Shown: positions 1 through 9,529, counted from the stretch's first letter. The stretch: 64,000 bases of DNA from Streptomyces sp. FIT100 (GCF_024584805.1 NZ_CP075715.1:7411526-7475525); one strand, 5' to 3'. A program made the numbers and translations. Notes: generated by a model from the sequence alone, not told the origin.

Positions 1-345
1 GACGACGAAGTCGCCGGTGGGCAGGCTGGTGGCGGAGAGCTTGCTCTCCCAGCCGAGGTAGTACGTGCTGTTGTTCTGGAACACGTACTTGGCGCCGCCG
101 ACCCTGATGCCGCGCGACTCGCAGCGGTCGAGGCCGACCGCCTTGGTGTAGCGCCAGACCGTGCCGTGACCGTCGGTCTGGGCGGCGCCGACGACGCCGC
201 CGGGCGCGGGGCATTCGATGCTTCCGAAGACGCCGGTCCCTTGGGAGGCTTCGCCGTCCCAGGTCACCGACGCACTGGCGGGTGAGGCGGCGAGCAGGGT
301 CCAGGCGGCGACGGCCGGCAGGACGGCGAGGAATCGCTTGCGCAT
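1..345 (-). CDS. Secreted polysaccharide-lyase-like protein, N-terminal part
   Basis: This is the first 115 codons of a gene running off the left edge of the window, so its C-terminus is missing. It starts at ATG 345-343. A Sec signal is visible: MRKRF, then a hydrophobic stretch and an ASPASAS-type cleavage region near residue 26. The mature part opens with VTWDGEASQGTGVFGSIEC and continues with the segments GHGTVWRY, RCESRGIRV and YYLGWESKLS. I recall this pattern from Streptomyces secreted proteins carrying the heparin-lyase-I-like polysaccharide lyase domain (beta-jelly roll). It would cleave an acidic polysaccharide outside the cell. The assignment is by resemblance only, and catalytic residues lie outside the window. 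It is codirectional with the downstream-reading fucosidase gene, 76 bp away. Confidence 0.55.
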   Translation of the reverse strand, partial: MRKRFLAVLPAVAAWTLLAASPASASVTWDGEASQGTGVFGSIECPAPGGVVGAAQTDGHGTVWRYTKAVGLDRCESRGIRVGGAKYVFQNNSTYYLGWESKLSATSLPTGDFVV

Positions 346-381
346 GACGAGTACCTTTCGCGTGACGGCGGGGAGGGGGGA

Positions 382-396
382 GGGAGCGACGCTCCC
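382..396. promoter_or_regulatory. 15-bp palindrome GGGAGCGACGCTCCC between fucosidase and lyase genes
   Basis: The perfect arms GGGAGC and GCTCCC are separated by 3 bases. It lies 37 bp upstream of the lyase-like start and 26 bp downstream of the fucosidase stop. It could be a short terminator hairpin or a LacI-family operator. It differs from the CebR box (TGGGAGCGCTCCCA) by spacing, so I do not call it one. Confidence 0.35.
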
Positions 397-421
397 GGAC
401 CCGTCCCGGAGAGCGGCCGGT

Positions 422-2296
422 TCAGGAGGGGGAGAGCTGGGTCCTCGGGACGATGACCTGCTCCATGCTCGGGCTGGACCAGAACAGCTTCATGTGCGCC
501 TCGCCCGTCTGCTCCGTGTGCTCGACCCTGATCGCGTACTTCTGCCCGGCCTGGAGGCCGGTGACCGTCGCCTTGTTCACCTGCGGCACATGGGGCGTGG
601 TGTTGTCGATGACGAGCCGGCCGTCGACCCACAGCCGCACCGTGTCGTCGGAGACGGTGGTGAAGGTGAGGGGCTCGCTGTAGCGGGGCTGGACGAAGCC
701 CGTCCAGCGGGTGGCGAAGTTGTCCGCGGGGATGCCGGCGGCGGGTGAGCCGTCGAAGCGGTACGCCTTGTTGACCGTGGGGTCTGTCGTGGTGGCCGCC
801 GGGGTGCCGGAGAAGGCGGTGTTGGCGAAGGACTCGGCCTTCAGCCCCGTGCCGCTGCCCGGTGCCGTGGGCGACGGGGGAGTGATCGACAGCTCGATGA
901 CCGAGGCCGCACCGTCCACGGCCCCTCCGGAGGGCCGCAGGTCGAAGCCGTCGCCCGCCTTCGTGACGGTGACGGTCTGAGAACTGTTCAGCACCCGGGC
1001 GCTGTTGATCGTGAACGGCACCTTGGCGGTGAGGTGCAGCGACTGCCCGGCGGCCGGCCAGGACGGCGTGAACACCGATGCGTACAGCTTGGCGTGGCCC
1101 TTGCGGGCGACCGCGCCCCAGGCAGGGTCGGCGACCAGACCGGTGGAGCCGCCCGTGCCGTACACGGCCGAACCCTGCCCCGCGGTGCTCAGCCAGCGGC
1201 CCACGTCGTCGAGCCGGTCGAGCGAGGGCGCGGGGATCCGGCCGAGCTTGTCCGGGCCGACGTTGAGCAGGTAGTTGCCGCTGCGGCCGGAGATGTCGAG
1301 CAGGTTCTGCACGACGGTCGTGGCGGTCTTCCAGTTGGTGTCGTGCTTCGCGAAGCCCCAGCTGTTGTTGAGGGTCATGCAGCTCTCCCACAGCTGGCCG
1401 TCGACCGGCGCGCCGGGGATGGTCTGCTCGGGGGTGCCGTAGTCGCCGTCCACGACGCGCCGCTTGCCGACCCGGTTGTTGATGACCAGGCCCGGGTCGA
1501 GGCCGCGCAGATACGTCTCCAGTTCGGCGCCGTCCTGGCGCGACCAGCGGTTGACCGGGTTGTCGGTGTCCCACTCGCCGTCGAACCAGAGCAGTGCCGG
1601 GTCGTAGTTGTCGATCAGCTCCTTGAGCTGCGCGTACATCCTGGTGCGGTACTTCGGGAAGGTGTCGGCGTTGGGGAAGTCCGGGTCGTGCCAGTCCCAG
1701 ATCGAGTAGTAGAACCCGAGTTTGATCCCCTGGGCGTCCGCGGCGCCCTTGAGCTCGGCGAGGATGTCGCGGTCCGGGCTGAAGGAGGAGTGGTCGCGCA
1801 GGTTCCAGGTGTTCTGCTTCGTCGGCCACATCGCGTATCCGTCATGGTGCTTGGACGTGATCACGATGTACTTCTGCCCGGCGTTCTTCGCCGCCGAGAC
1901 GATGGCGTTCGCGTCGAAGGCGGAGGGGTTGAACTGTCGTGCGCCCGCCTCGTACTCGGCCGTCGGGATGGCGCAGGACCGCTTGATCCACTCGGCGTTG
2001 CGGCAGACGGTGCCGTCGGGACGGGTGTACTCGCCCTCGTACTGCGAGTAGGCGCCGAAGTGGATGAACATCCCGAACTTGGCGTCGCGGAACCAGGCCG
2101 TGCGGGAGGACGCGAACGGGTCGTCGCTCGCGTGGTTCGTCCCCGGGCCCGCCGCGGCGGCCGGGCCGGCGGTCACCGCGGGGGCGGTGACCGCCAGCAG
2201 GACGGCGCCGAGCAGGAGCGACAGTGACCGCACGGGCCGGAGGGATCTCGTCCGGGGCAGGGCACGCAAGGCATGCAGGGCACGCGTGACACGCAT
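422..2296 (-). CDS. Secreted alpha-L-fucosidase, GH29 with C-terminal PA14 domain
   Basis: This is a retaining exo-glycosidase that releases alpha-L-fucose from glycans outside the cell. The start at ATG 2296 is chosen because CTGGAG stands upstream and a signal peptide follows: an Arg-rich start, then LSLLLGAVLLAVTAPAV and an AAA cleavage zone. The first 18 codons of the longer open frame lack a signal. The catalytic TIM barrel begins at about residue 50 with WFRDAKFGMFIHFGAYS. It carries TSKHHDGYAMW and FYYSIWDWHDPDF, and the nucleophile Asp lies in LLWFDGEWD near residue 240. A PA14 carbohydrate-binding module (FANTAFSG to VPRTQLS) occupies about residues 483-620. It faces the TrmB/LuxR regulator across a 265-bp shared promoter. 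That promoter shares motifs with the fucose catabolic promoter near 21.7 kb. Confidence 0.93.
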   Translation of the reverse strand: MRVTRALHALRALPRTRSLRPVRSLSLLLGAVLLAVTAPAVTAGPAAAAGPGTNHASDDPFASSRTAWFRDAKFGMFIHFGAYSQYEGEYTRPDGTVCRNAEWIKRSCAIPTAEYEAGARQFNPSAFDANAIVSAAKNAGQKYIVITSKHHDGYAMWPTKQNTWNLRDHSSFSPDRDILAELKGAADAQGIKLGFYYSIWDWHDPDFPNADTFPKYRTRMYAQLKELIDNYDPALLWFDGEWDTDNPVNRWSRQDGAELETYLRGLDPGLVINNRVGKRRVVDGDYGTPEQTIPGAPVDGQLWESCMTLNNSWGFAKHDTNWKTATTVVQNLLDISGRSGNYLLNVGPDKLGRIPAPSLDRLDDVGRWLSTAGQGSAVYGTGGSTGLVADPAWGAVARKGHAKLYASVFTPSWPAAGQSLHLTAKVPFTINSARVLNSSQTVTVTKAGDGFDLRPSGGAVDGAASVIELSITPPSPTAPGSGTGLKAESFANTAFSGTPAATTTDPTVNKAYRFDGSPAAGIPADNFATRWTGFVQPRYSEPLTFTTVSDDTVRLWVDGRLVIDNTTPHVPQVNKATVTGLQAGQKYAIRVEHTEQTGEAHMKLFWSSPSMEQVIVPRTQLSPS

Positions 2297-2377
2297 GGCG
2301 GCTCCAGTGATGGTGGAGGGAGAGCGTGTGCGCGACAGGCGTCCGCCCATCGCATCGTGAAGGATGGACTCGTAAAA

Positions 2378-2453
2378 GATCGGACGTCAATGCCTTCAAC
2401 GCGACGAGTATGGGGCGGAGTTGGGGTCATCGCGGAGGGATTCATCCGATGAT
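2378..2453. promoter_or_regulatory. Candidate fucose-regulon motifs in the GH29/regulator intergenic region
   Basis: GATCGGACGT at 2378-2387 and CATCCGATGAT at 2443-2453 both recur exactly in the promoter of the fucose catabolic operon (21780-21789 and 21717-21727). TCATCCGATGA here is an odd-centred palindrome. On the minus strand TTGACG, a possible -35, overlaps the first motif. The repetition is seen directly; the operator role is inferred. Confidence 0.45.
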
Positions 2454-2561
2454 GGAGGTCACCCTCCCGATCACCCTCCCGATCGCCCTCCCGATCATCC
2501 TCGTCGTGAGACCGCTTTCTGCCCGTACTCTGCGTACGCGGGGGGATGGGAGAGGGACATC

Positions 2562-3563
2562 ATGCTGGAGGCGGTGGGCCTTTCGGCCGCCGAGACCGAG
2601 GTGTACCGCGCGCTCGTCGTCGCCACCACGGCGTCGGCGCGGGAGATGGCCGGTACGACGGGCCTGGACGAGGCGACCGCGCAGCGGCTGCTCGGATCCC
2701 TGGAGGACAAAGGGCTGGTGCGCGGGGTGGACGGGGCCACCGGGCGGTTCGCCGCCAACCCGCCCGACGTGGCGCTCCTTCCGCGCGTCGAACGCCGGGC
2801 CGGCGACCTCGACAAGGCCCGGGCCGCCGTGTCCGAGCTCATGGAGACCTACCGCCGCAGCGCCTGGACGCGTGGCGCGGGCGCGGTGGTCGAGATCGTC
2901 ACCGGCGCCGGAGCGCTGCGCCAGCGGCTGCGGCAGGTCCAGGACGGCGCACGCCACGAACTGCTGTGGTTCTGCAAGGCGCAGTACGTCGCCATGCCGT
3001 CGGGGACCAACCGGGCCGAGTTCGACGCCCTCGCGCGCGGCGTCGGCTACCGGGTCCTGTACGAGCAGGCGTTCTTCGACGACTCCGGGGCCGTTGACAA
3101 CGTAGTCAGGGCCGTGCGGGCGGGGGAGGCCGCCCGTGCCGTGCCCGCGCTGCCGCTGCGGATGGCGATCGCCGACCGGGGCCTGGCCGTCTGCCCGCTG
3201 GCGCCGGGCGGCCCGGCGGGCCATCCGGGCGAGGTGACGGCGGCCGTCGTCCGGGGGAGCAGTCTGCTGGAGGCGCTCGTCGCGCTGTTCGAGCGCTACT
3301 GGGAGGTGGGGGCACCGCTGAGGGTCACCCCGGAGGGCCGGATCGGCGAGACGGGCCTGTCGGCCGACTCCGCCTCACTCACCCCCGAGGACCAGCATCT
3401 GCTCTCGCTGATGGTTGCGGGCCTCACCGACGAGTCGATCGCCGGACAGCTCGGCGTCAGCAAACGCACCGTCCAGCGGCGCATCCAGGGCCTGATGAAC
3501 CTCGCGGGCGTCGCGACCCGGATGCAGCTCGGCTGGCAGGCCGCACGTCGCAACTGGATCTGA
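2562..3563 (+). CDS. TrmB/LuxR-type transcriptional regulator
   Basis: A 333-residue regulator combining two DNA-binding modules. Residues 1-60 (LSAAETEVYRALV to LEDKGLVR) form a TrmB-like winged helix. The middle resembles the effector region of TrmB-type proteins. The last 65 residues (LTPEDQHLLSLMVAGLTDESIAGQLGVS, then KRTVQRRIQGLMN) are a LuxR-type helix-turn-helix. ATG 2562 follows GGGAGAGGG and begins exactly at the domain. The open frame upstream is GC-rich filler, so the longer start at 2421 is rejected. It is divergent from the GH29 fucosidase gene and is the obvious candidate to control it. The ligand is unknown. A hairpin terminator follows the stop. Confidence 0.85.
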   Translation: MLEAVGLSAAETEVYRALVVATTASAREMAGTTGLDEATAQRLLGSLEDKGLVRGVDGATGRFAANPPDVALLPRVERRAGDLDKARAAVSELMETYRRSAWTRGAGAVVEIVTGAGALRQRLRQVQDGARHELLWFCKAQYVAMPSGTNRAEFDALARGVGYRVLYEQAFFDDSGAVDNVVRAVRAGEAARAVPALPLRMAIADRGLAVCPLAPGGPAGHPGEVTAAVVRGSSLLEALVALFERYWEVGAPLRVTPEGRIGETGLSADSASLTPEDQHLLSLMVAGLTDESIAGQLGVSKRTVQRRIQGLMNLAGVATRMQLGWQAARRNWI

Positions 3564-3577
3564 CCGCGAACGTGCGA

Positions 3578-3608
3578 GGGTGCGGCCGGCGCTCCGCCGG
3601 CCGCACCC
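3578..3608 (+). terminator. Hairpin terminator after the TrmB/LuxR gene
   Basis: Perfect 13-bp stem GGGTGCGGCCGGC / GCCGGCCGCACCC with a 5-base loop, 15 bp after the stop codon. It lacks a T-tract, as is usual in Streptomyces. It may also serve the convergent subtilase gene. Confidence 0.7.
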
Positions 3609-3680
3609 CCTTCCGGGCGGCGCCGTGATGCCCGCCCCCACGCGGGCGATCACGTCACCCACACCACCCGGGGCCAGCGG

Positions 3681-6600
3681 CTACCGCACGCCGAACGCGC
3701 GGACCACCGTCTGCTCGACCTCGTTTCCGCCGCCGTCCCACGCCTTGACGCGGAGGGTGACGGCGTCCGCGTGCCGCAGCACGGAACGGTCGAGCCGCAG
3801 CTCGTACGTCCCGTTCCCGCGGGCCGAGACCGGCACCGACGTCCAGCGCGCACCGTCGTCGACCGAGGCCCACACACGCATGCCGGCGATACGCGGCCCC
3901 GTCCAGCCGTCCTGGTGGCGCGCGGTCACCCGGAGCTTCGCCGCCGAACCGTCCACCTGGTTGAGGGCGTTGACCGGTACGTCGTAGTCGAGCAGCACCA
4001 GCGGCAGCAGCTCGTCCTCGCCCGCCGCCGGCGGCGCCGAGCGGAACGCCCACGTGGTGTCGGTCCTCGTCGAGAACGCCCAGGCGGCGGAGGTGCGGGA
4101 GGTCTCCACCCGCACCCGGTACGGTCCCTCGCCCGAACCGGCGGGGAAGGCGCCCCATGGGTAGGTCCCGTCCGCGAGCAGCGCGTCGCCGCGGTACACG
4201 CGGGTGCGCACCTCGTCGGTCTCGTCGTCACCGGAGAAGCCGTAGTGACCCGTACCGCCGTCGCTCAGCTCCGCGAGCCGCAGATCGAAGGTGCCGCCCG
4301 TGCGTACCGAGCGGAACTCCGGGTTCCCGGCCGGTGCCGTCGGACGGACCACCGGCCCGAACCAGTCCTCCCGCAGCCGCTGGCCGGCGGCGAGCCGGTG
4401 CAGCCCGCCCGTCATGCCGCCGCTGAGGGGGAACATGGTGTTCCACGGCGGCTGGTGGGTGACCCTCTGCAGCCACAGCGTGTCGCCCGCGCTGACCGTC
4501 TCCACCCGGGTCGACGGCAGTTTCACGAACGACTGCTGGTCCAGCACGAACGATGTTTCCTGCCAGGGCCGCCAGGCGAACCGCTGCTCACCCGTCCATG
4601 TCACGGAGCCGGGCCGGTGGTAGACGGACTCGACCCTCGCCGTGCCGGACGACCCCACGCGGTAGGACAGCCGGGCCGGTACGGCGTCCTTCTCGACGAG
4701 GGCCAGGTCGTACAGGTACGGGCTGGACGAGGTGCCCGAGAGCTCCAGCACCGGCGTCCGCTGCCGCTCCAGCAGGTCGGCGAGCGCCTCGCCCTGCTCC
4801 TGCGGGACCTTCATGGTGATGAGCGGGTCACGCTCGCCCGTCGGGTCCCACGGCTGCCACACCGGTCCCGGGAACTCGTTGATGATCATCAGCGCCGCGG
4901 CCCCGGTCTTCGCCACGGCCTGCGCCTGCTCCGGGTAACCACCGGACGTGCGCATCAGTACGGCCTTGCCGCGCAGGTCCCTGCCTTCCAGCGACTCCGG
5001 CTCCGCGAGGAGGAGCGGCAGCCGGCGCGTTCCGTCCACGGCGGGGGACCAGTTGTACAGCACGGGGTTCAGCTCCGGAGCCCGCGCGCCCAGGATCCGG
5101 GCCTTCAGCCGGGGCGCGACCATCCGCCACCGGGAGTAGAACTCGAAGTCCCCCTTCGCGACCCGGGCGGTCGGCGTGGCGAACACGGTGCGGACCGAGT
5201 CGAATTCGACGGTCGTACTGGCGATCTTCCGGTTCCCGAAGGCCCGGTACGCACCGAAGTGGATCATCCCCTGCTGCTCGGACGCCTGGGGTGTGCGCAC
5301 CTCGACGGGCTTCGCCGTGCGGGCGTCGAGGACGATCTCCGTGTCGGAGTCCAGCTTCAGCTCGGGCCGCAGCATCTGCGTGAGGTGCCAGCCCTTCACC
5401 TCGGCGCCCGGGACCAGGGCCTTGAGGAAGTAGGTGTCCTCGGGGACCGTCACCCGGGCCGTGCCGTCCATCCACGGCATGACGTAGCCCAGCGCGTCGT
5501 AGCGCTGGTCGGAGCCGTACAGCTCGAAGAGCGGGACCACCGCCGGGCGGCCTTCGCGGTCGGCGAACCGCAGCGTCAGCGTCCGCATCGCGCCCCGGAC
5601 CGTCAGCGCGACGGCGGTGTGCACGGCGGCCGTGCCGTCGTCCGGCACCGCCGTCAGATAGCCGGACCAGCGGCCCAGCGGCACCCCGGCGGGGCGCGCC
5701 GTCACCGGTACGCGGACGGTCTCACCCGGGGCGACGGTGACCGACGAGGAGCCGGCCGTGAACGCGCCGGACGGCGCGGCCGTGCCGTCGTCCTGCTCCA
5801 TCTCCAGCGACAGCGCGAGGCGCACCGGCCGCTGTGAGACGTTGGTGTACGCGACGTCCTTCGTCACGCCGGCGCCGTCGGGCTCCTGCGCGCCGAGGTC
5901 CGCGGTGCCGGTGGCGACGACGCTGCGGGCGACCGCTCCGGCCACGTCCAGCCGGCCGCCGCCCTGCTCGTCCACGCGCTGACCGGCCACCACCTCGGCC
6001 GAGCCGACCAGCGCGTTCTTGATGGCGGCCGGAGTCCACTCCGGATGACGCTGCGCCAGCAGGGCCGCGGCGCCCGCGACATGCGGGGTCGCCATCGACG
6101 TGCCCGACGCGGCGGTGTAGAGCTCGCTCTCCGGGCTGCCCATCCGGGTGCCCGCCGCCCGCGCGGCGACGATGCCGACGCCGGGCGCCGTCAGCTCGGG
6201 CTTGACCGCGTCGCCCATGCCGACGGGGCCGCGGCTGGAGAACCCGGCGAGCGTGTCGTCCCGGTCGACGGCGCCCACGGTCAGCGCGCTCGGGGCCGTG
6301 CCCGGTGAGCCGACCGTCTGGGTGCCCGGGCCCTCGTTGCCCGCCGCCACGACGAACAGCGTGCCGGTCTCCGCGGTCAGCTCCTCGACCGCGGTCACCA
6401 GCGGGTCGTCCTCGGATGCGGGGCCGCCGAGGCTCATGTTCACGATCCGGGCGCCCGATCGGGCCGCCCACTCCATCCCGGCGAGGATGTCGGAGTACGC
6501 ACCCGAGCCGGAGTCGTCCAGCACCTTGCCGATGATCAGGTCGGCGTCGGGCGCGACGCCCTTGCGGGTGCCGTTCGACGCGGCGCCCGAACCGGCGATC

Positions 6601-7478
6601 GTCGCCGCCACATGGGTGCCGTGTCCGACGAGATCGCGGGTGCTGTCGCTCGCGCTGAAGTTGCGTATCTCGCCCGTCCGGCCCGCGAGGTCGGGGTGGG
6701 CGGTGTCGATTCCGGTGTCCAGGACGGCGACCTTCACGCCCTTGCCCGTCGACCCGGTCTTCCAGACCTCGGGGGCGCCCACCTGCGCCACGCTGCGGTC
6801 GAGCGCGACCCGCACCTTCCGGTCGAGCCAGATCTTCTCCAGCCCGCCGGCCAGCCGCGGCGCGCCCTGCGCGGTCCGCGAGGCGGACGCGCCCGGTGCG
6901 GCGCTGACGGTGTCCCAGAAGGTGTTCAGCTCGTCCTTCGCCGCGTCGACCGCCACACCGTCGACGCTGTCGAGCACCCGTCGGCGCTCCGTGCCGTCCG
7001 GGGCACTCCGCGCGGACGCCTTCGCCGATGCCTTCGCCGACGCCCCGTAACGCAGCAGCAGCGGCAGCTCCTTGGCGCGGGCGTCGTCGTACCCCTGCTC
7101 GATCAGGCCGGTGACGTCGAACAGCGCGGCGTCCAGCTGTCCGGAGGAGACGTAGGGAACGGCGCGCAGCGGGGTGACGTGGATACGGCCGTCGACCTCG
7201 CGGGTGCTGAACCCGCCGGCTTCCCGTCCATCCACCGGACGCACACTGGCCACTTGACGGCCGTCCGCGTAACGGCTGACCGTGACACGGTCTCCCGTGA
7301 TCAGGGTGACCGTCCGGACGGACGGGCGCAGGTCGGCCGCGGTACGGACCGGTCCCGTCTCCTGGGCTGCGCCGGGTGCGGCCGTGCCCGTCAGAACCGC
7401 CGTGAGGGTGGCGATCGCCACCGTGCGGTGATGCGGCGCGCGGACGGCCCGCCGCCACCAACTGTTCGTTGATCTCAT
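3681..7478 (-). CDS. Large secreted S8 subtilisin-family serine protease
   Basis: A 1265-residue exported subtilase. The N-terminus has a twin-Arg-like, Arg-rich region (WWRRAVR), a hydrophobic segment and an AQE cleavage region near residue 38, then a propeptide. The catalytic triad is visible: Asp in VAVLDTGIDTAHPDL (about 250), His in GHGTHVAATIAGSG (about 286) and Ser in SGTSMATPHVAGAAALL (about 460). After the catalytic domain come beta-rich Fn3/DUF-like segments. A PA-like region around residues 850-900 (QAQAVAKTGAAALMIINEFPG) may bind peptide or protein substrate. The C-terminal region is again beta-rich. The size matches the known 1100-1300-residue Streptomyces secreted subtilases. 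No good ribosome site precedes ATG 7478. The gene is monocistronic and convergent with the TrmB/LuxR gene. Confidence 0.93.
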   Translation of the reverse strand: MRSTNSWWRRAVRAPHHRTVAIATLTAVLTGTAAPGAAQETGPVRTAADLRPSVRTVTLITGDRVTVSRYADGRQVASVRPVDGREAGGFSTREVDGRIHVTPLRAVPYVSSGQLDAALFDVTGLIEQGYDDARAKELPLLLRYGASAKASAKASARSAPDGTERRRVLDSVDGVAVDAAKDELNTFWDTVSAAPGASASRTAQGAPRLAGGLEKIWLDRKVRVALDRSVAQVGAPEVWKTGSTGKGVKVAVLDTGIDTAHPDLAGRTGEIRNFSASDSTRDLVGHGTHVAATIAGSGAASNGTRKGVAPDADLIIGKVLDDSGSGAYSDILAGMEWAARSGARIVNMSLGGPASEDDPLVTAVEELTAETGTLFVVAAGNEGPGTQTVGSPGTAPSALTVGAVDRDDTLAGFSSRGPVGMGDAVKPELTAPGVGIVAARAAGTRMGSPESELYTAASGTSMATPHVAGAAALLAQRHPEWTPAAIKNALVGSAEVVAGQRVDEQGGGRLDVAGAVARSVVATGTADLGAQEPDGAGVTKDVAYTNVSQRPVRLALSLEMEQDDGTAAPSGAFTAGSSSVTVAPGETVRVPVTARPAGVPLGRWSGYLTAVPDDGTAAVHTAVALTVRGAMRTLTLRFADREGRPAVVPLFELYGSDQRYDALGYVMPWMDGTARVTVPEDTYFLKALVPGAEVKGWHLTQMLRPELKLDSDTEIVLDARTAKPVEVRTPQASEQQGMIHFGAYRAFGNRKIASTTVEFDSVRTVFATPTARVAKGDFEFYSRWRMVAPRLKARILGARAPELNPVLYNWSPAVDGTRRLPLLLAEPESLEGRDLRGKAVLMRTSGGYPEQAQAVAKTGAAALMIINEFPGPVWQPWDPTGERDPLITMKVPQEQGEALADLLERQRTPVLELSGTSSSPYLYDLALVEKDAVPARLSYRVGSSGTARVESVYHRPGSVTWTGEQRFAWRPWQETSFVLDQQSFVKLPSTRVETVSAGDTLWLQRVTHQPPWNTMFPLSGGMTGGLHRLAAGQRLREDWFGPVVRPTAPAGNPEFRSVRTGGTFDLRLAELSDGGTGHYGFSGDDETDEVRTRVYRGDALLADGTYPWGAFPAGSGEGPYRVRVETSRTSAAWAFSTRTDTTWAFRSAPPAAGEDELLPLVLLDYDVPVNALNQVDGSAAKLRVTARHQDGWTGPRIAGMRVWASVDDGARWTSVPVSARGNGTYELRLDRSVLRHADAVTLRVKAWDGGGNEVEQTVVRAFGVR

Positions 7479-7589
7479 GAGCGAACAGCGTGGCGCCGCA
7501 CGGTCGGCCCGTCAGCATCCCCGCGTGTCCAGCCCGCGCCAAGTCACCTTTGCGCCACGGTCCGCGGCCGCGGCGCATGCCCGTCGCCC

Positions 7590-7801
7590 CTAGGTCGTGT
7601 CTTCAAGTCCCGTCTGCCCGGTGACGTCTGGCATGTTCTCCCAGAGCTCGTGCCCGGGAGGTGCCCCCACCCCCGTAGCCTTTCGGGCAAGGGAGGTGCC
7701 CCCACCGCATGGACTCCCTCCTCCGCCTTGCGATCGCACGCGCCAGACGCAGCCGGGCCCGCCCTCCGGGCGGACGACGCCACTGTGAAGACACTCCCTA
7801 G
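7590..7801. mobile_element. MITE-like element, copy 1
   Basis: A 212-bp unit flanked by CTAG at 7590-7593 and 7798-7801. The ends are imperfect inverted repeats: GTCGTGTCTTCA on the left, and GGAGTGTCTTCA when the right end is read inward. It has no coding capacity. The interior holds GC-rich hairpins (CCGCCCtccGGGCGG and the GCCCTTCGGGC type). It lies 18 bp downstream of the SpoIIE-type gene stop. Two further copies are at 30413-30626 and 37136-37347, and no matching transposase is in the window. Confidence 0.8.
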
Positions 7802-7819
7802 CCGCGGGGCGCGTTGGGT

Positions 7820-9529
7820 TCAGGCGTGTGCCCTGCGGACCAGGTCGGCGGTGGTGAGGCCGACGAGGAGCAGGGCGACGTCGTCGTCCTGGCCCTGGCG
7901 GGACTCGACGGTGGCGACGATGTGTTCGGCCAGGCTGTCCAGGTCGGCAGGGCCTTCGCCCACGATCGTCTCGACCTGCCGCAGGCCCTCGTCGACGTCC
8001 ATGCCGCGGAACTCGACGAGTCCGTCGGTGCACAGCAGCATCGTGTCCTCGGGGCCGAGCCGGAGTTCGGTGGTCGGGTACGGGGCGTGGCCGCTGTACT
8101 GCGGCAGGCCCAGCGGCAGTCCGCCGTGGACGTACGGGCGGCTGCACCCGCCACCGGGGTGTCTGACGAGCGGGCCGTGATGGCCGGCGCGGACGAGCTG
8201 GGCGCGGCCGGTCGGCGGGTCCAGCTCGACGTAGAGGCAGGTGGCGAAGCGTTCGGTGTCCAGGTCGTGCAGGAAGGCGGAGGCACGGGCCAGCAGGGTT
8301 CCCGGCGGGTGCCCCTCGGCCGCGTAGGCGCGCAGCGCGATCCGCAGCTGGCCCATGACGGCGGAGGCATGGATGTCGTGCCCCTGGACGTCGCCGACGA
8401 CAAGCCCCACCCGTCCGGTGGGCAGCGCGACGACGTCGTACCAGTCGCCGCCTATCTGGTGCCCGGTGCGCGCCGGGCGGTAGCGGGCGGCTATCCGGGT
8501 GCCGTTCACCTCGGGGATGACGGCGGGGAGCATGGCCTGCTGGAGGCCGACGGCGATGGCGTGCTCCTCGTCGTAGAGCACCGCGCGCTGCACGGACTGG
8601 GCCACCGTGCCGCCGAGGACCTGGAGAAGGTTGCGTTCCTCGGGGGTGAACCGGTCCTTGTGCCGGTAGATGATGGCCAGGGCGCCGATCGGCCTGGCCT
8701 GGGCGATGAGGGGCAGGATGGCGGAGGCGGTGAAGTCGGTGTCCACGACGTGCGGCCGCAGCCGGGGGTAGGTCAGCGCCTCCTGCCTGCTGGTGAAGCG
8801 CGGTTTCCTGGTGCGGATCGCCTCGGCGACGGGCAGGGGGTCGTCCAGGCGGACGTACTGCATGTCCCGGGCGTACTCCGGCGGCAGGCCGGCGGTGGCG
8901 ACGATCCGCAGCCGCCCCTTCTCGACGAGGCTGAGGACGATGCTCGCGGCCCCGATCGCGCCCATGACCTTTTCGCTGGTCAGGGCGGTGTTGACGTCCT
9001 CGATGGTGAGCGCCTGCGAGAGCGCGCTCGTCGTCGCCTCGACCACGTCCGTCTGCCGCCGGCGGTCGGCCTCCAGGGTGGCCTGCTGGGTGAGGTGCTG
9101 GAGCTCGGCGCTCGCGTCCCGCACGATCCCGACGACGCGTCGCGGCCGGCCCGCCCTGTCGCGCCGGATGTGGCCCTGGACATGGGCCCAGCGGAGGCTG
9201 CTGTCGGAGCGGCGGACGCGGAAATACGCACCGTAGCCGTCGCGCGACGCGAGGGCCTCGGACACCTGGGCCTCCAGCTGGGCCGCGTCCTCGGGGTGCA
9301 GCCGCCGGGTGAGCGTCTCGGGGCGGCCGTCGAACGCGTCGGGGGCGAGATCGAAGACCGCGAGGCCGCCGGGGTCGAGGAACACCGTGTCGCAGTCCGG
9401 CTCCCAGATGAAGCCGCCCATGCCGTTGAGGGCGAGGACACCCTGCAGGTCCGCGCGGAGGTCCGCCTCGAGGTCCTCGCTGCGGACGGATGCAGGAGAG
9501 GGCCTCGGGAGGAAGCGAGGACGTGTCAT
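7820..9529 (-). CDS. PAS-GAF-SpoIIE (PP2C) serine/threonine phosphatase
   Basis: A 569-residue soluble signalling protein of the RsbU/SpoIIE type that would dephosphorylate an anti-sigma-factor antagonist. A PAS domain (LNGMGGFIWEPDCDTVFLD, then LTRRLHPEDA) spans about residues 28-130. A GAF domain (about 160-310) includes ASAILPLIAQARPIGALAI. The PP2C domain (about 345-560) shows the metal-site motifs IGGDWYDVV, VGDVQGHDIHASAVM and DTMLLCTDGLVE. ATG 9529 has GGAG upstream and precedes the domain. The open frame extends 148 codons further upstream through intergenic DNA without family resemblance. No linked sigma factor or STAS gene is visible, so its partner is unknown. A MITE copy lies just after the stop. 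Confidence 0.9.
   Translation of the reverse strand: MTRPRFLPRPSPASVRSEDLEADLRADLQGVLALNGMGGFIWEPDCDTVFLDPGGLAVFDLAPDAFDGRPETLTRRLHPEDAAQLEAQVSEALASRDGYGAYFRVRRSDSSLRWAHVQGHIRRDRAGRPRRVVGIVRDASAELQHLTQQATLEADRRRQTDVVEATTSALSQALTIEDVNTALTSEKVMGAIGAASIVLSLVEKGRLRIVATAGLPPEYARDMQYVRLDDPLPVAEAIRTRKPRFTSRQEALTYPRLRPHVVDTDFTASAILPLIAQARPIGALAIIYRHKDRFTPEERNLLQVLGGTVAQSVQRAVLYDEEHAIAVGLQQAMLPAVIPEVNGTRIAARYRPARTGHQIGGDWYDVVALPTGRVGLVVGDVQGHDIHASAVMGQLRIALRAYAAEGHPPGTLLARASAFLHDLDTERFATCLYVELDPPTGRAQLVRAGHHGPLVRHPGGGCSRPYVHGGLPLGLPQYSGHAPYPTTELRLGPEDTMLLCTDGLVEFRGMDVDEGLRQVETIVGEGPADLDSLAEHIVATVESRQGQDDDVALLLVGLTTADLVRRAHA

Noticed and set aside
382..396. GGGAGCGACGCTCCC as a CebR box
   Set aside because: Half-sites are spaced three bases apart instead of abutting and the outer T/A are missing; kept only as a generic palindrome or hairpin.
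2421..2561. Upstream ATG 2421 as the start of the TrmB/LuxR regulator
   Set aside because: Adds 47 residues of Pro/Asp repeat (DHPPDHPPDR type) from the promoter region; ATG 2562 has the ribosome site and the domain start.
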